Shown: in pieces, positions 8,453 to 17,568 of the stretch | How positions within the stretch are numbered: the first letter of the stretch is position 1 | How the letters are laid out: the number at the start of each line of letters is the position of its first letter | Origin: Rhodovulum adriaticum | Lineage (GTDB): Bacteria > Pseudomonadota > Alphaproteobacteria > Rhodobacterales > Rhodobacteraceae | Assembly (NCBI RefSeq): GCF_004345735.1 | Contig: NZ_SLXL01000013.1 | Span: 1 to 64,000, forward strand | DNA: 64,000 bases | Direction: 5' to 3' | Program-made: the position numbers and the translations under genes | Notes under the pieces: model-generated | The model's input: only the letters and a program-made list of their open reading frames with translations | Told to the model about the DNA's origin: nothing | Databases searched by the model: none

Positions 8453-9474
8453 AGGCGGTTTTCGACGAGCGGCAATGGCACCATGACCCCAAGCATTTCA
8501 TGGCCAACGGCGCGCGCCTGCCCAACCCCGAACAGCCCAGGCGTATCGAGGTGCTGAAAGCCGCGGCCGAGGTCGCGGGCTGCGTGTTCCAGGCGCCGGG
8601 CGATGCGGGCCTTGGCCCCATCGCGGCCCTGCACAGCCCCGAATACCTGACCTTCCTGAAAAACATCTACACCCGCTGGCGCCGGATAGAGGGCGCGGGC
8701 GACGAGGTGATCCCCAACATCCACCCCGCGAACCGCACCGACGGTTACCCGAAATCCGCAGTCGGGCAGGCGGGCTATCATCAGGCCGACACCGCCTGCC
8801 CGATTGCCGAGGGCACCTGGGCCGCTGCCTATTGGTCCGCGCAAACCGCCATCGCCGGGGCCGACCTGATCGCGGGCGGGGAACGGGGCGCCTATGCCCT
8901 GTCCCGCCCGCCGGGGCACCATGCCTTCGGCGATCTGGCGGGGGGGTTCTGCTTCCTGAACAATTCCGGCATCGCGGCGGAACGGCTGCGTGCGCGCGGC
9001 CTGCGTCCTGCGATTCTGGACGTGGACGTGCACCACGGCAACGGCACGCAGGGCATTTTCTACGACCGTGACGATGTGCTGACGATTTCCATCCATGCGG
9101 ATCCGGCGCGGTTCTATCCCTTCTTCTGGGGCCATGCGCAGGAACGCGGCGCGGGGCGCGGCATCGGCTATAACCTGAACCTGCCGCTGGAACGGGGCAC
9201 CGGGGACGAGGGCTATCTGAAAACCCTGGACACCGCGCTGGAGCGGATCGCCGGTTTCGGTGCCGACGCGGTGGTGGTGGCGCTGGGGCTGGATGCCTTT
9301 GTCGACGATCCGTTCAAGGGGCTGGCGGTCACCACCCCGGGCTTTGCCCGTATCGGCGCGGCCATCGCGGCCCTTGGATTGCCGACCCTTTTTGTGCAGG
9401 AGGGCGGCTATATCTGCGACGGGCTGGGGGGCAACCTGACATCCGCTCTCAGCGGATTTCTGGAGAATGGCTGA
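8449..9474 (+). CDS. Acetylpolyamine amidohydrolase (histone deacetylase superfamily)
   Basis: A 341-residue class II histone-deacetylase-like hydrolase. The zinc ligands fit D193 and H195 (DVDVHH) and D282 (GLDAF). The catalytic histidine pair is H158-H159 (GHHAF), and the transition-state tyrosine is Y321 (GGY). These positions sit within two residues of those in the Mycoplana acetylpolyamine amidohydrolase, and the length matches. The expected reaction is removal of acetyl from N-acetylated polyamines or related amines. It is the last gene of the operon, overlapping the GNAT gene by ATGA. The nearest alternative is a broader-specificity acetylated-amine deacetylase. Confidence 0.88.
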   Translation: MKAVFDERQWHHDPKHFMANGARLPNPEQPRRIEVLKAAAEVAGCVFQAPGDAGLGPIAALHSPEYLTFLKNIYTRWRRIEGAGDEVIPNIHPANRTDGYPKSAVGQAGYHQADTACPIAEGTWAAAYWSAQTAIAGADLIAGGERGAYALSRPPGHHAFGDLAGGFCFLNNSGIAAERLRARGLRPAILDVDVHHGNGTQGIFYDRDDVLTISIHADPARFYPFFWGHAQERGAGRGIGYNLNLPLERGTGDEGYLKTLDTALERIAGFGADAVVVALGLDAFVDDPFKGLAVTTPGFARIGAAIAALGLPTLFVQEGGYICDGLGGNLTSALSGFLENG

Positions 9475-9511
9475 GGCCCGCGCCGCAGGGCATGCGCCCT
9501 TGGCCTGACGG

Positions 9512-10312
9512 CTACCGCCCCGAGAAGACCGGCGGGCGCTTTTCCAGAATCGCGTCCACCGCCTCGGCGTGGTCCTCGGTCTGTTGGCAGGCGCCCTGAT
9601 ACGCGGCGGCCAGCTCCATCACGCTTTCCAGCCGCGTGGTCATGCCCTCGCGGATCAGGCGCTTGGCCATGCGCAACTGGCGCGGCGGGTTCCTGGCGAT
9701 CCGCCCGGCCAGATCTAACGCCTCTGGCAACAATGCCTCGGGCGCGACCACGCGCGAAACCAGGCCCCAGGCCAGCGCGGTGTCGGCGTCGATGGGATCG
9801 GCGGTAAAGGTCATCTCGGCCGCGCGCGACAGCCCGATCTGGCGCGGCAACAGCCAAGCCCCCCCATCGCCAGAGATCAGCCCGACCCGCGCGAAATTCT
9901 CGGCAAAAGTCGCGTTGGTTGCGGCGATCCGAATATCGCACATGCAGGCCAGATCGCAGCCCGCGCCATAGGCCGGGCCGTTTACGGCGGCGATCAACGG
10001 CACCTCGCAGTGCCAGATCGCGCGCGCCATGCGCTGGATGCCGGTGCGATAGGCATCCTTGGCCTCGATCGCGTCACCGGCAAAGATCGAGTGTTTTTCC
10101 TGCATATGCTTGAGGTTCCCGCCCGAGGAAAACGCCAACCCCGCCCCGGTCAGGATGGCGCAGCGCACGCTCTGGTCCGCTGCGATCCGGCCCATCGCGT
10201 CCACCACGGCGTCGCACAGGTCCGCATCGGTCAGGGCGTTGCGGGTTTCGGGCATGTTCAATGTCAGGGTGGCGATTGCCCCCTCTTGGGCGATCAGCAG
10301 CTTGTCGGTCAT
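9512..10312 (-). CDS. Enoyl-CoA hydratase/isomerase family protein
   Basis: Crotonase-fold protein of 266 residues. The oxyanion-hole segments are visible as LAFSSGGNLKHM (about residues 58-69) and NGPAYGAGCDLACMCDIRIA (about residues 110-129). The usual catalytic glutamates are not obvious, so hydratase, isomerase or hydrolase activity is uncertain. It is the promoter-distal gene of a minus-strand operon whose start overlaps the acyl-CoA synthetase stop by ATGA. With the ligase and second crotonase it should degrade an acyl compound through CoA thioesters. Confidence 0.85.
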   Translation of the reverse strand: MTDKLLIAQEGAIATLTLNMPETRNALTDADLCDAVVDAMGRIAADQSVRCAILTGAGLAFSSGGNLKHMQEKHSIFAGDAIEAKDAYRTGIQRMARAIWHCEVPLIAAVNGPAYGAGCDLACMCDIRIAATNATFAENFARVGLISGDGGAWLLPRQIGLSRAAEMTFTADPIDADTALAWGLVSRVVAPEALLPEALDLAGRIARNPPRQLRMAKRLIREGMTTRLESVMELAAAYQGACQQTEDHAEAVDAILEKRPPVFSGR

Positions 10313-12477
10313 GTGTTGTCTCCTTCGGGGCGCAGGATCATCCGTGCATCGGCTATATCATGGCCATCGGCGCGCAGGATCACCGGGTTCAGGTCGATTT
10401 CCCCGATTTCGGGATGGGCCAGCGCAATGCGCGACAGGGTCAGCATCAACTCGACCAGGGCCGCGCGATCAACGGGCGCAGCGCCGCGCACCCCCTCCAG
10501 AATGCGGGCCGCGCCGATCTCGGCGATCATCTCGTTGGCGTCCTCGGCGGACAGCGGCAGCGCGCGAAAGGCCACGTCCTGCAATACTTCGACAAAGATG
10601 CCGCCCAGCCCGAACATCATCACCGGGCCGAAGGCGGGATCCTGCACCACGCCAAGGATGGCCTCGACCCCGGGCGCGGCCATGGGGGCCAGCATCACGC
10701 CGTGCAGATGCGCATTTGGGTCGTACGCATTTGCATTCGCGTAAATCTCTGCAATGGCGTCCCGGACCGCCGCCGCGCCGCTCAGGTTCAGTTTCACCCC
10801 GCCCGCATCGGATTTGTGCAGGATGTCGGGGCTGACGACCTTTGCCACCAGCGGGCCGTCGCCCAAGCGGCGCATCGCTGCGTCCAGATCCTCGCCCGCG
10901 CGGGTAACCACATGGGGCGACAGGGGCAGGCCGTGGGCGGCCAGCAGATCGCGCGCCTCGGGCTCATAAAGTGCTGTGCGCCCCGCGGCCCGGGCGCCCG
11001 CAACGATCGCGCGCGCCGGATCGGGGGCCAGTGGCCGGGTGGCGGCGGGTGCGGCGGCCAGACGCCGGACCGCCTGGCCCCGGCGGACCAGTTCCGCAAC
11101 CGTGCGCACCGACAGCGCCATGCCGGGAAAGACCGGGACCTGTGCCGCCGCCAGCGCGGCCAGCGGCGCGGTGCCCAGACCCGCATAAACGCTGTGCACG
11201 ATCAGCGGCTTTCCGGCATCGGCGGCGATTTCGGCCAGCCGCTGTGCCGCCGCCTGCTCCGCCGCGCCGAGCGAGGCATCGAAACGTTCGGCATAGCCCC
11301 CGAACATGCCTACGGTCAGCAGGACATCGACACCCGCATCCTGCAGGATTGCCTGGGCACAATCTGCAAACAGCCCCGGGTCGGCATCGGTGCCACCGGC
11401 AACATCGACCGGGTTCACGCAAGAGGCAGCCGCCGGCAGCAGGTCGGCCAACCGCGCCCGCGTCGCGCCCGAAAGGGTGGCCAGGTCCACCCCCGCCTCG
11501 ACCAGCGCATCCACCGCGACCGTGGCATGCCCCCCGCCATCGGCCAGGATGGCAACGCGACTGCCCATTGGCAGCGGCAGATGGGCCAGCGCATGGGCAA
11601 TCGGCAGCAGGTCGTCGGGGCTGTCGACCACCGTGGCACCTGCCTGCCGCAACAGGCCCTGCGTCAGCGCAAAGCCCGAGGCCAGCGCGCCGGTATGAGA
11701 TTTCGCCGCGGCCTGTCCGGCGGCGGTTCGGCCGGACTTGCAGATCACGACCGGCTTGGCCTGCGCTACGTGGCGGCAGGTGTCCAGAAAGGCGCGCCCC
11801 TTCTGGAAGCCCTCGACATAGAACACAGCCGCCCGGGTGGCCGGATCGCGCCCGAAATGGTCCAGGTATTCGGCCAGGTGCACATCCATCTGGTTGCCCA
11901 CGCCCGCATAGCTGGAAAACCCGATCCCGCCGCGGCGCCGGGCCTCGCTGACCAGCGACAGCAGCATGTTGCCGGACTGGGAACAGACGGCGATCCCGCC
12001 CGGCGTGGCGCCATCGACGCCCACCAGGTTCATCGCGTTGTGCAGGTTGAACAGCCCGTTGGTGTTGGGCCCGATCAGGCGCACCCCATGGGCGGCCGCC
12101 GCCTGTCGCGTGGTCGCGTCGATTTCGGCCCCGGCGGCCCCGATTTCGCCAAAGCCCGCGGCCAGGACCACGGCCCCCGGAATGCCCTTGGCGCCACATT
12201 CGGCCAGGATACCGGGCACCGTTGCGGCGGGGGTGCAGATCAGGGCCAGGTCGATATCCCCAGTCACGTCCGCCACGCTGGGCGATGCGGGCAGGCCCAG
12301 GATTTCGGGCGCCTTGGGATGGATCGGGTGGATCGTGCCGCCATAGCCGTCGGCCAGCAGGCGGCGGATCGTCTGGAAGCCGCGCTTGCGCGGATCGTTG
12401 GACGCGCCGATCACGGCAATGGCGCGGGCGTTGAACACACGGTCCAGAACGGTGGGTGTCAGGTCATCTCCGCGCAT
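10309..12477 (-). CDS. ADP-forming acyl-CoA synthetase (acetate-CoA ligase type, fused alpha/beta)
   Basis: A 722-residue single-chain NDP-forming acyl-CoA synthetase. An N-terminal CoA-binding Rossmann domain (AVIGASNDPRKRG, about residues 21-33) is followed by the succinyl-CoA-ligase-like domain. The phospho-carrier histidine is H261 in KSHTGALAS. The C-terminal ATP-grasp part contains GGVKLNLSG and GLGGIFVEV. Family members activate carboxylic acids (acetate, pimelate, hydroxycinnamate-type) with ATP, giving ADP and phosphate. Flanking crotonases make it the likely entry ligase for an acid that is then hydrated. The acid is not identifiable from sequence. Confidence 0.88.
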   Translation of the reverse strand: MRGDDLTPTVLDRVFNARAIAVIGASNDPRKRGFQTIRRLLADGYGGTIHPIHPKAPEILGLPASPSVADVTGDIDLALICTPAATVPGILAECGAKGIPGAVVLAAGFGEIGAAGAEIDATTRQAAAAHGVRLIGPNTNGLFNLHNAMNLVGVDGATPGGIAVCSQSGNMLLSLVSEARRRGGIGFSSYAGVGNQMDVHLAEYLDHFGRDPATRAAVFYVEGFQKGRAFLDTCRHVAQAKPVVICKSGRTAAGQAAAKSHTGALASGFALTQGLLRQAGATVVDSPDDLLPIAHALAHLPLPMGSRVAILADGGGHATVAVDALVEAGVDLATLSGATRARLADLLPAAASCVNPVDVAGGTDADPGLFADCAQAILQDAGVDVLLTVGMFGGYAERFDASLGAAEQAAAQRLAEIAADAGKPLIVHSVYAGLGTAPLAALAAAQVPVFPGMALSVRTVAELVRRGQAVRRLAAAPAATRPLAPDPARAIVAGARAAGRTALYEPEARDLLAAHGLPLSPHVVTRAGEDLDAAMRRLGDGPLVAKVVSPDILHKSDAGGVKLNLSGAAAVRDAIAEIYANANAYDPNAHLHGVMLAPMAAPGVEAILGVVQDPAFGPVMMFGLGGIFVEVLQDVAFRALPLSAEDANEMIAEIGAARILEGVRGAAPVDRAALVELMLTLSRIALAHPEIGEIDLNPVILRADGHDIADARMILRPEGDNT

Positions 12478-12480
12478 GGG

Positions 12481-13263
12481 TCATTTCCCCCGGAACTGCG
12501 GTTGGCGTTTCTCGGCAAAGGCGGTGATGCCCTCGGCCCAGTCCTCGGTCAGCATGCAGGTGCGCAGGGCGGACAGTTCCGCCGCCAGCCGCGCGCCATG
12601 CTCCATCCGGCCGTCATTCAGCAGCGCCTTGGCAAAGCGCATGGAATAGGGCGCCTTGGTCGCGATCCCGGCGGCGAACCCCAACGCGTCGTCCCAAAAG
12701 CGTTCATCGTCAAAGGCGCGGTTGGCCAGGCCCAGGCGCACGGCCTCCTCCCCGTCGATCCGGCGGCCGGTAAAGATCAGCTCGCGCGCCATGGTCAGGC
12801 CCACCAGACGGGGCAGGGTGCCGGTGATCCCGCCGCCCAGATGGGTGCCGATCGATACCTCGGGAAAGCCGATCTGCGCCCCCTGCGCCATCAGGATGAA
12901 ATCGCAGGCGCAGGCCATTTCCGCCCCCGCCCCCAGGGCATAGCCGTTCACCGCCGCGATCACCGGCTTGGGGTGGGACTGGAGGCGTTCGCAAACCGTG
13001 TTGCCCAGGGTCAGGTAGTCGAGCTTTTCCAGATCGCTGCGGGCCTGGGCGGCGTGTTCCTTCAGGTCGGCGCCCACGCAAAACGCCCGGCCGGTGCCGG
13101 TCAGAACGATCGTGCGGATCGCATCGTCCGTTGCCATCGCATCAAGCGCGGCCAGGGTTTCGGTGTAAAGCTCTGTCACCACGGCGTTCAGCCGGTGGGG
13201 CCGGTTGAACCGGATCACACCCACCGGGCCGTGGGTTTCGCACTGGATGGTTTCGTATGCCAT
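12481..13263 (-). CDS. Enoyl-CoA hydratase/isomerase family protein
   Basis: Crotonase-fold protein, 260 residues from the chosen ATG at 13263 (MAYETIQCETHGPVGVIRFN). The frame is open to 13344, but the extra residues are atypical and would cross into the regulatory gap. The oxyanion-hole segments are GRAFCVGADLKEHA and NGYALGAGAEMACACDFILM. It is the first gene of the minus-strand operon, 3 bp ahead of the acyl-CoA synthetase, and is divergent from an RpiR regulator at 13361. It shares only the fold with the crotonase at 9512, so the two probably catalyse different steps. Confidence 0.87.
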   Translation of the reverse strand: MAYETIQCETHGPVGVIRFNRPHRLNAVVTELYTETLAALDAMATDDAIRTIVLTGTGRAFCVGADLKEHAAQARSDLEKLDYLTLGNTVCERLQSHPKPVIAAVNGYALGAGAEMACACDFILMAQGAQIGFPEVSIGTHLGGGITGTLPRLVGLTMARELIFTGRRIDGEEAVRLGLANRAFDDERFWDDALGFAAGIATKAPYSMRFAKALLNDGRMEHGARLAAELSALRTCMLTEDWAEGITAFAEKRQPQFRGK

Positions 13264-13360
13264 TGGAGTGTTCCGCGTTTCCTGTCCGATCACGAACAGC
13301 ATCGCGAAAGCACGCCAGTTTTTCATTGGAAGTTTGCAAAACAAATGTTCTTATTCGGCC

Positions 13361-14257
13361 ATGGATGCCACGCTGCGAACGCGTCTTTGCGCGCGCCTTG
13401 TCGATGAGATCGAGACACTGCCGCCCCGTCTGCAGGCAGCGGCCAAGTATGTCGTGGACAACGGCAACGATTTCGGGCTGGACCCGATCCGGGTCAGCGC
13501 GCGCAAGATTGGCGTCAGCCCCAACACGCTGGTCCGGCTGGCCCGACATCTGGGGTTTGACAGCTTTGACGGGCTGCGCGCCCCCTTCCGCACCGCGCTG
13601 GTCGAGCGGCACGACAGCGACAGCGGCGTGACCTGGCTGCGCCGGATGGCCGGCGCCGGGCCCATGGGCGCAGCCCAGGCCAAGGTCGCGCAGAATGAGT
13701 TGGACATCGTCGGGCGCTCGCTGCAATTGCTGCGCCCTGAACTGGCGGCAGCCGTCACCGATGAGCTGACCGGGGCGCGCAACGTCTATGTCACCGCCAC
13801 GCGGGCCAGCTATACCCTGGCCTATTACTTTCACTATGTGGCGCGGATGGCCCTGCCCAACCTGCACCTGATCCCCCGCAACATGGGCAGCCCGCTGGAC
13901 GAGATGATCTCGGTCGGGCCGGGGGATGTGCTGATGGCGATGACCTTTCCGCCCTACAGCGCGGAAACGATCAAGGCGCTGCGGCTGGCCCGCGCCCGCA
14001 AGGCACGGGTGATCCTGCTGTCGGATTCGGAACTGGTCGCCCCTGACATCCGGCCCGATCTGTTCGTGCAGGTGTCGACCCATTCCACCCACCATTTCGG
14101 CTGTCTGTCCGGCGCGATGGCGGTTCTGGATTGCCTGCTGGCCCATCTGGTGCAGGCCGGCGGCGACGAGGCCCGCGCGCGGATCGCAACCTATGAATCG
14201 TTGCGCGAGGATTACGGGGCCTATTGGCAGCCCAAACTGCCCAGGGTCCGGCGCTGA
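13361..14257 (+). CDS. MurR/RpiR-family transcriptional regulator
   Basis: A 298-residue regulator with an N-terminal RpiR helix-turn-helix (about residues 15-80, SARKIGVSPNTLVRLARHLGFDSFDGL). A C-terminal SIS sugar-isomerase-like domain begins near residue 120. The ATG at 13361 (MDATLRTRLCARL) is preferred over upstream in-frame starts that would overlap the divergent crotonase. It is divergent from the hydratase/ligase operon and may control it. It converges tail to tail with a second RpiR gene, leaving 3 bp between stops. The SIS ligand is not predictable here. Confidence 0.88.
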   Translation: MDATLRTRLCARLVDEIETLPPRLQAAAKYVVDNGNDFGLDPIRVSARKIGVSPNTLVRLARHLGFDSFDGLRAPFRTALVERHDSDSGVTWLRRMAGAGPMGAAQAKVAQNELDIVGRSLQLLRPELAAAVTDELTGARNVYVTATRASYTLAYYFHYVARMALPNLHLIPRNMGSPLDEMISVGPGDVLMAMTFPPYSAETIKALRLARARKARVILLSDSELVAPDIRPDLFVQVSTHSTHHFGCLSGAMAVLDCLLAHLVQAGGDEARARIATYESLREDYGAYWQPKLPRVRR

Positions 14258-14260
14258 GGC

Positions 14261-15196
14261 TCAGGTTTCGATATCGAGGGCGCGGATCATGCGGTCGCGT
14301 TCCTCCAGCGCGTTGCGGGTCGACTCGGGCCGGGCGGCGGCGCAGCCGTTGATCAGGCATTCCCCCGCAAGGATGAAGGTGGACAGGGAGTTGGAGATAA
14401 AGCTTGTCTCATGCGGGGCGAACAGGGCGACCTCGGCGTGCCGCATCAGGGGCGAACTGACCATGTCCGTGATCGCAAGAACCCGAACGCCTTTCTCTGC
14501 CGCGGCGCGGGTCACCTTGATGACCGGGGCGGAATAGGGATTGCAGCTGGCCACGATCAGCACATCGCCGGGGTGCAGGGCCGCCAGCCCCTCGGCCTGG
14601 CCCAGGGCGTTGCTGTCCAGCAGGCTGACATCGGATCGGATCATGCGCAGGCCGTAGACCAGAAAGCTGGCGAAGGCATGGAACTGGCGGATACCGTAAA
14701 CCGACAGGCGCGGGGCCTCGACGATCATTTCGACCGCGCGATCGAAGGCTTGCGTATCGAACCCGTCCAGAAAGCGGTCGGTATTGGCCTGGGTTTCCCG
14801 GCACAGCCGCGCCGCGTTGGCCTGACTGGGCGCGTCTGCGGTATCCAGCGCCCGGCGTGCCTGTTGGGTGTAAAAGGCACCGGGCGTGTTGGCTGACCGC
14901 AACAGAACCTCTTGCAGGGCCCCGAAGCCGGGATAGCCCAGGGTGCGCGCCAGCCGCGTGATAGTCGAGGGGTTCACTCCCAGCCGTTCGCCAAGCGTGG
15001 TGATCGACACCAGCGCGGGATCGCCTTGCAAATCCAGCATTTGCCCCAGGGCGCGCCGGGCCTTGGGGCCCAGCGGAATGTCCACCTCGCCGCGCGCGAT
15101 GCCCAGCAGCAGCGCGCGCAACTCTTCGACGGTTTCAGGCGGCGCGATGTGGGATGTCGCCGCTTCGGTAGGCGGCGTGTTCGCTGACCCGGTCAT
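14261..15196 (-). CDS. MurR/RpiR-family transcriptional regulator
   Basis: A second RpiR regulator, about 311 residues. The helix-turn-helix (TLGERLGVNPSTITRLARTLGYPGF) lies near residues 65-90 and the SIS domain follows. The start at 15196 (MTGSANTPPTEAATSHI) overlaps the upstream C45 hydrolase gene by 62 bp, an unusually long overlap. No ATG between there and the conserved domain offers an alternative. It is the last gene of the minus-strand amino acid importer operon, so it probably responds to that operon's substrate. Candidate operator palindromes are at 18363 and 23373. Confidence 0.84.
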   Translation of the reverse strand: MTGSANTPPTEAATSHIAPPETVEELRALLLGIARGEVDIPLGPKARRALGQMLDLQGDPALVSITTLGERLGVNPSTITRLARTLGYPGFGALQEVLLRSANTPGAFYTQQARRALDTADAPSQANAARLCRETQANTDRFLDGFDTQAFDRAVEMIVEAPRLSVYGIRQFHAFASFLVYGLRMIRSDVSLLDSNALGQAEGLAALHPGDVLIVASCNPYSAPVIKVTRAAAEKGVRVLAITDMVSSPLMRHAEVALFAPHETSFISNSLSTFILAGECLINGCAAARPESTRNALEERDRMIRALDIET

Positions 15197-16166
15197 AGAT
15201 GGTCCATTCCACGTTGTTCTTTCCGATACGGAACAGTGCCGTGGCCAGCGTGTTCTCGCAATCCGGGTCTTCGGGATCGTCGCGCCGGATCGGCAGGCCC
15301 GGCCCGCCGGTATCGCGCAGGATTGCCAGCGCATCGTCCACGCCATCGGCCAGTAAGGCATCCCCGCGCGCCTGCCGGTCGCGGGAAGAGGCGGTGACGA
15401 TCTGCGGCCCGTCCATGCGCAGGGCATGGTTGGCATGCAGGGCGGGGGCCGCGATCTGGTGTGTCGCCGGGTGGCCGGTTCCGAATTCGATACCGATCAG
15501 GCCGTGGTCCCCCCGTTGGCCGAGGGTGAAGTGAAAGCCGCCGCTCGGCGGGGCGGCCTGCAACAGCGGCAGGGCCTTGTCCCGCGTGCCAGCGGCCAGC
15601 GTCGCGCGGCCCAGCACCATACGCGGCACCTGCGGTTCGATCCCCAGCAGGCGCAGGTTGTTTACAGCCTGCACCAGCCCCGCCGTGGTCAGCGCGAATG
15701 TGTGCCCGGGCAGCGAGCCGGGATAGCAGAAGGACAAGAAGCCGGGGCCGCTGTCTGGCTGCACCTCTGCGACAAAGCAATGCCCGCGGAAGAAGGGCAA
15801 GCCGTCCTCGTTATGGGCAATCACCGGGTGTGGTCCGGGCAGTTGAACGGTGGTGCAGCCATCGGGCGCCGAGGCCAGCAGATCGCCCCGGCAGTTCCAC
15901 GCCATCACCTGCCCCACGGGCAGGTCCAACCCGGCGGCCAGCCCCTCGATCTCGGCCCAGATCGCGGGGAACCGTTGTTGCGTGTTGCGGGTCAGGCGCG
16001 CCAGCCGGTCGGCGTGGTCGGGGGCATTCACCCTGTGCCAGATCGGGCTGGCGATCAGATGGCGATGCACGGCATCGCGACCATGCGCGCCAAGGCTGGC
16101 CCCGATGTCGAAGGGCGTACCGGCCGCCTGCTGCCAGCCCAGATCGTTCCGCCCGCTATTCGACAT
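15135..16166 (-). CDS. C45-type autoproteolytic amide hydrolase/acyltransferase
   Basis: A 343-residue member of the Ntn-hydrolase group that includes acyl-CoA:6-aminopenicillanic acid acyltransferase (peptidase C45). The nucleophile is probably C104 in DGCTTV, exposed by self-cleavage before it. An HNEDG segment (HPVIAHNEDG, about residues 112-121) and VNNLRL are also typical of the family. Family members form or hydrolyse amide bonds. It overlaps the ATPase gene by 11 bp within a polar amino acid importer operon, suggesting hydrolysis of an imported N-acyl amino acid or small peptide (inference). No signal peptide is seen, so it acts in the cytoplasm. Confidence 0.82.
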   Translation of the reverse strand: MSNSGRNDLGWQQAAGTPFDIGASLGAHGRDAVHRHLIASPIWHRVNAPDHADRLARLTRNTQQRFPAIWAEIEGLAAGLDLPVGQVMAWNCRGDLLASAPDGCTTVQLPGPHPVIAHNEDGLPFFRGHCFVAEVQPDSGPGFLSFCYPGSLPGHTFALTTAGLVQAVNNLRLLGIEPQVPRMVLGRATLAAGTRDKALPLLQAAPPSGGFHFTLGQRGDHGLIGIEFGTGHPATHQIAAPALHANHALRMDGPQIVTASSRDRQARGDALLADGVDDALAILRDTGGPGLPIRRDDPEDPDCENTLATALFRIGKNNVEWTIYDRVSEHAAYRSGDIPHRAA

Positions 16167-16884
16167 GCTGCAAGAAGTCCTTCATCCGGTCGTTGGGGGG
16201 CGTGTCGATCACCTCGCGCGGGTGGCCGTCCACGGCGATCTTGCCGTGTTCCATGAAGATCAGGCGCGTGCCGACCTGCTTGGCAAAGCTCATCTCGTGG
16301 GTGACGACGACCATGGTCATGCCTTCGGTCGCCAACTGGCGCATCACGTTCAGCACCTCTTGCTTCAGCTCGGGGTCCAGCGCCGAGGTCGGCTCGTCGA
16401 ACAGCATCACCTTGGGCTTGACCGCCAGGGCGCGGGCAATGGCCACGCGCTGCTGCTGACCGCCGGACAGTTCCGCCGGGTAGTGTCCCGCCTTTTCGGC
16501 AAGGCCGACCTTGTCCAGCAGGTCGATGGCGACCTCTTCGGCCTGTTCCTTTGACAGTTTCCGCACCTTGCGCGGGCCAAAGGCCACGTTTTCCAGGGCG
16601 GTCAGTTGCGGAAACAGGTTGAACTGCTGGAACACCATCCCGGCCTCTCGCCGGATCTCGCGCAGCTGTTTCTTGCCCCCCGTCACGCTGAGGCCGTCCA
16701 CGATCAGATCGCCCCCGGTGATCGTTTCCAGCCCGTTGATGCAGCGCAAGAGCGTGGACTTGCCCGACCCCGAGGGACCGATCAGCACCACGACCTGGCC
16801 CTCGTCGATGGACAGATCCACATGGTCCAGCACCTTGAGCGGGCCGAAATGCTTGGAGGTCTGGCGAAACTCGATGATGCTCAT
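16156..16884 (-). CDS. Polar amino acid ABC transporter ATPase (GlnQ-like)
   Basis: A 242-residue ATPase of the polar amino acid uptake family. Walker A GPSGSGKS is at residues 36-43, the LSGGQ signature at 139-143 and Walker B MLFDEP at 160-165. The length matches GlnQ/HisP proteins. The ATG at 16884 overlaps the permease stop by ATGA. The frame is open far upstream, but that part lies over the permease gene and is not protein-like. It energises uptake with the permease at 16881 and the binding protein at 17606. Confidence 0.92.
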   Translation of the reverse strand: MSIIEFRQTSKHFGPLKVLDHVDLSIDEGQVVVLIGPSGSGKSTLLRCINGLETITGGDLIVDGLSVTGGKKQLREIRREAGMVFQQFNLFPQLTALENVAFGPRKVRKLSKEQAEEVAIDLLDKVGLAEKAGHYPAELSGGQQQRVAIARALAVKPKVMLFDEPTSALDPELKQEVLNVMRQLATEGMTMVVVTHEMSFAKQVGTRLIFMEHGKIAVDGHPREVIDTPPNDRMKDFLQHVE

Positions 16885-17537
16885 AGGATCCTCATCCGCT
16901 TTTCGGTCACACGCAGGATCAGGGTCAGGGTGCCGGTCATGATCAGGTAGATGATGGCGACCGCGGTCCAGATCTCGACCGCGCGAAAGTTGGAGGCCAT
17001 GATTTCCTGGCCGGTGCGGGTCAACTCGCCCACACCGATCACGATGAACAGCGACGTGTCCTTGAGACTGACGATGAACTGGTTGCCCAGCGGCGGGATC
17101 AGTCGGCGAAAGGCCAGCGGCCCGACGATGTAAAGCAGCACCTTCCAGTGCGGCAGGCCGATGGCCAGCCCTGCCTCCGTCAGGCCCTTGCTGATCGACA
17201 GGAACGCGCCCCGCACGATTTCCGCGATATAGGCGCCTGCATTGACCACGATCGCCAGGATCGCCGCTGACATCGGGTCGATGCGGATATCGGCCAGAAC
17301 GGGCAGGGCGAAGTAAAGGAACATCACCTGCACGACGATGGGCGTGCCGCGAATGGCCTCGATATAGACGAATGCGATGGCGTTCAGCAGCCAGCCGCCA
17401 TAGGCGCGCATCAGACCTGCCAGCGTGCCCAGAACCATGCCGCCGACAAGGCCGAGAATGGTGATGTATACGGTTGTCTTGGCACCGGCCAACAGCGCCG
17501 GCAGGTAGTCGAAGATGACGGACCAGTCCGTTTCCAT
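16881..17537 (-). CDS. Polar amino acid ABC transporter permease (GlnP/HisM-like)
   Basis: A 218-residue inner-membrane permease of the His/Glu/Gln/Arg/opine family with about five hydrophobic segments. The EAA-like loop lies near residues 140-160 ([20 protein letters not shown]). Only one permease gene is present, so it is expected to work as a homodimer. It follows the binding-protein gene after a 68-bp gap containing a hairpin. Confidence 0.9.
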   Translation of the reverse strand: METDWSVIFDYLPALLAGAKTTVYITILGLVGGMVLGTLAGLMRAYGGWLLNAIAFVYIEAIRGTPIVVQVMFLYFALPVLADIRIDPMSAAILAIVVNAGAYIAEIVRGAFLSISKGLTEAGLAIGLPHWKVLLYIVGPLAFRRLIPPLGNQFIVSLKDTSLFIVIGVGELTRTGQEIMASNFRAVEIWTAVAIIYLIMTGTLTLILRVTEKRMRIL

Positions 17538-17568
17538 GGGTGACCTCCGCGCTTAGCAGGGAAGGGAA

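Noticed and set aside
13320-13350. Third copy of the TGCAAA-N3-TTTGCA operator before the first RpiR gene
   Set aside because: Only the left arm (TGCAAA) fits; the right arm matches 2 of 6 bases, so it was not annotated.
10261-13407. Long open frame on the plus strand (over 1,000 codons) opposite the hydratase/ligase genes
   Set aside because: Rich in Arg/Gly/Gln/His with no domain or hydrophobic pattern; a GC-rich shadow of the well-supported minus-strand genes.
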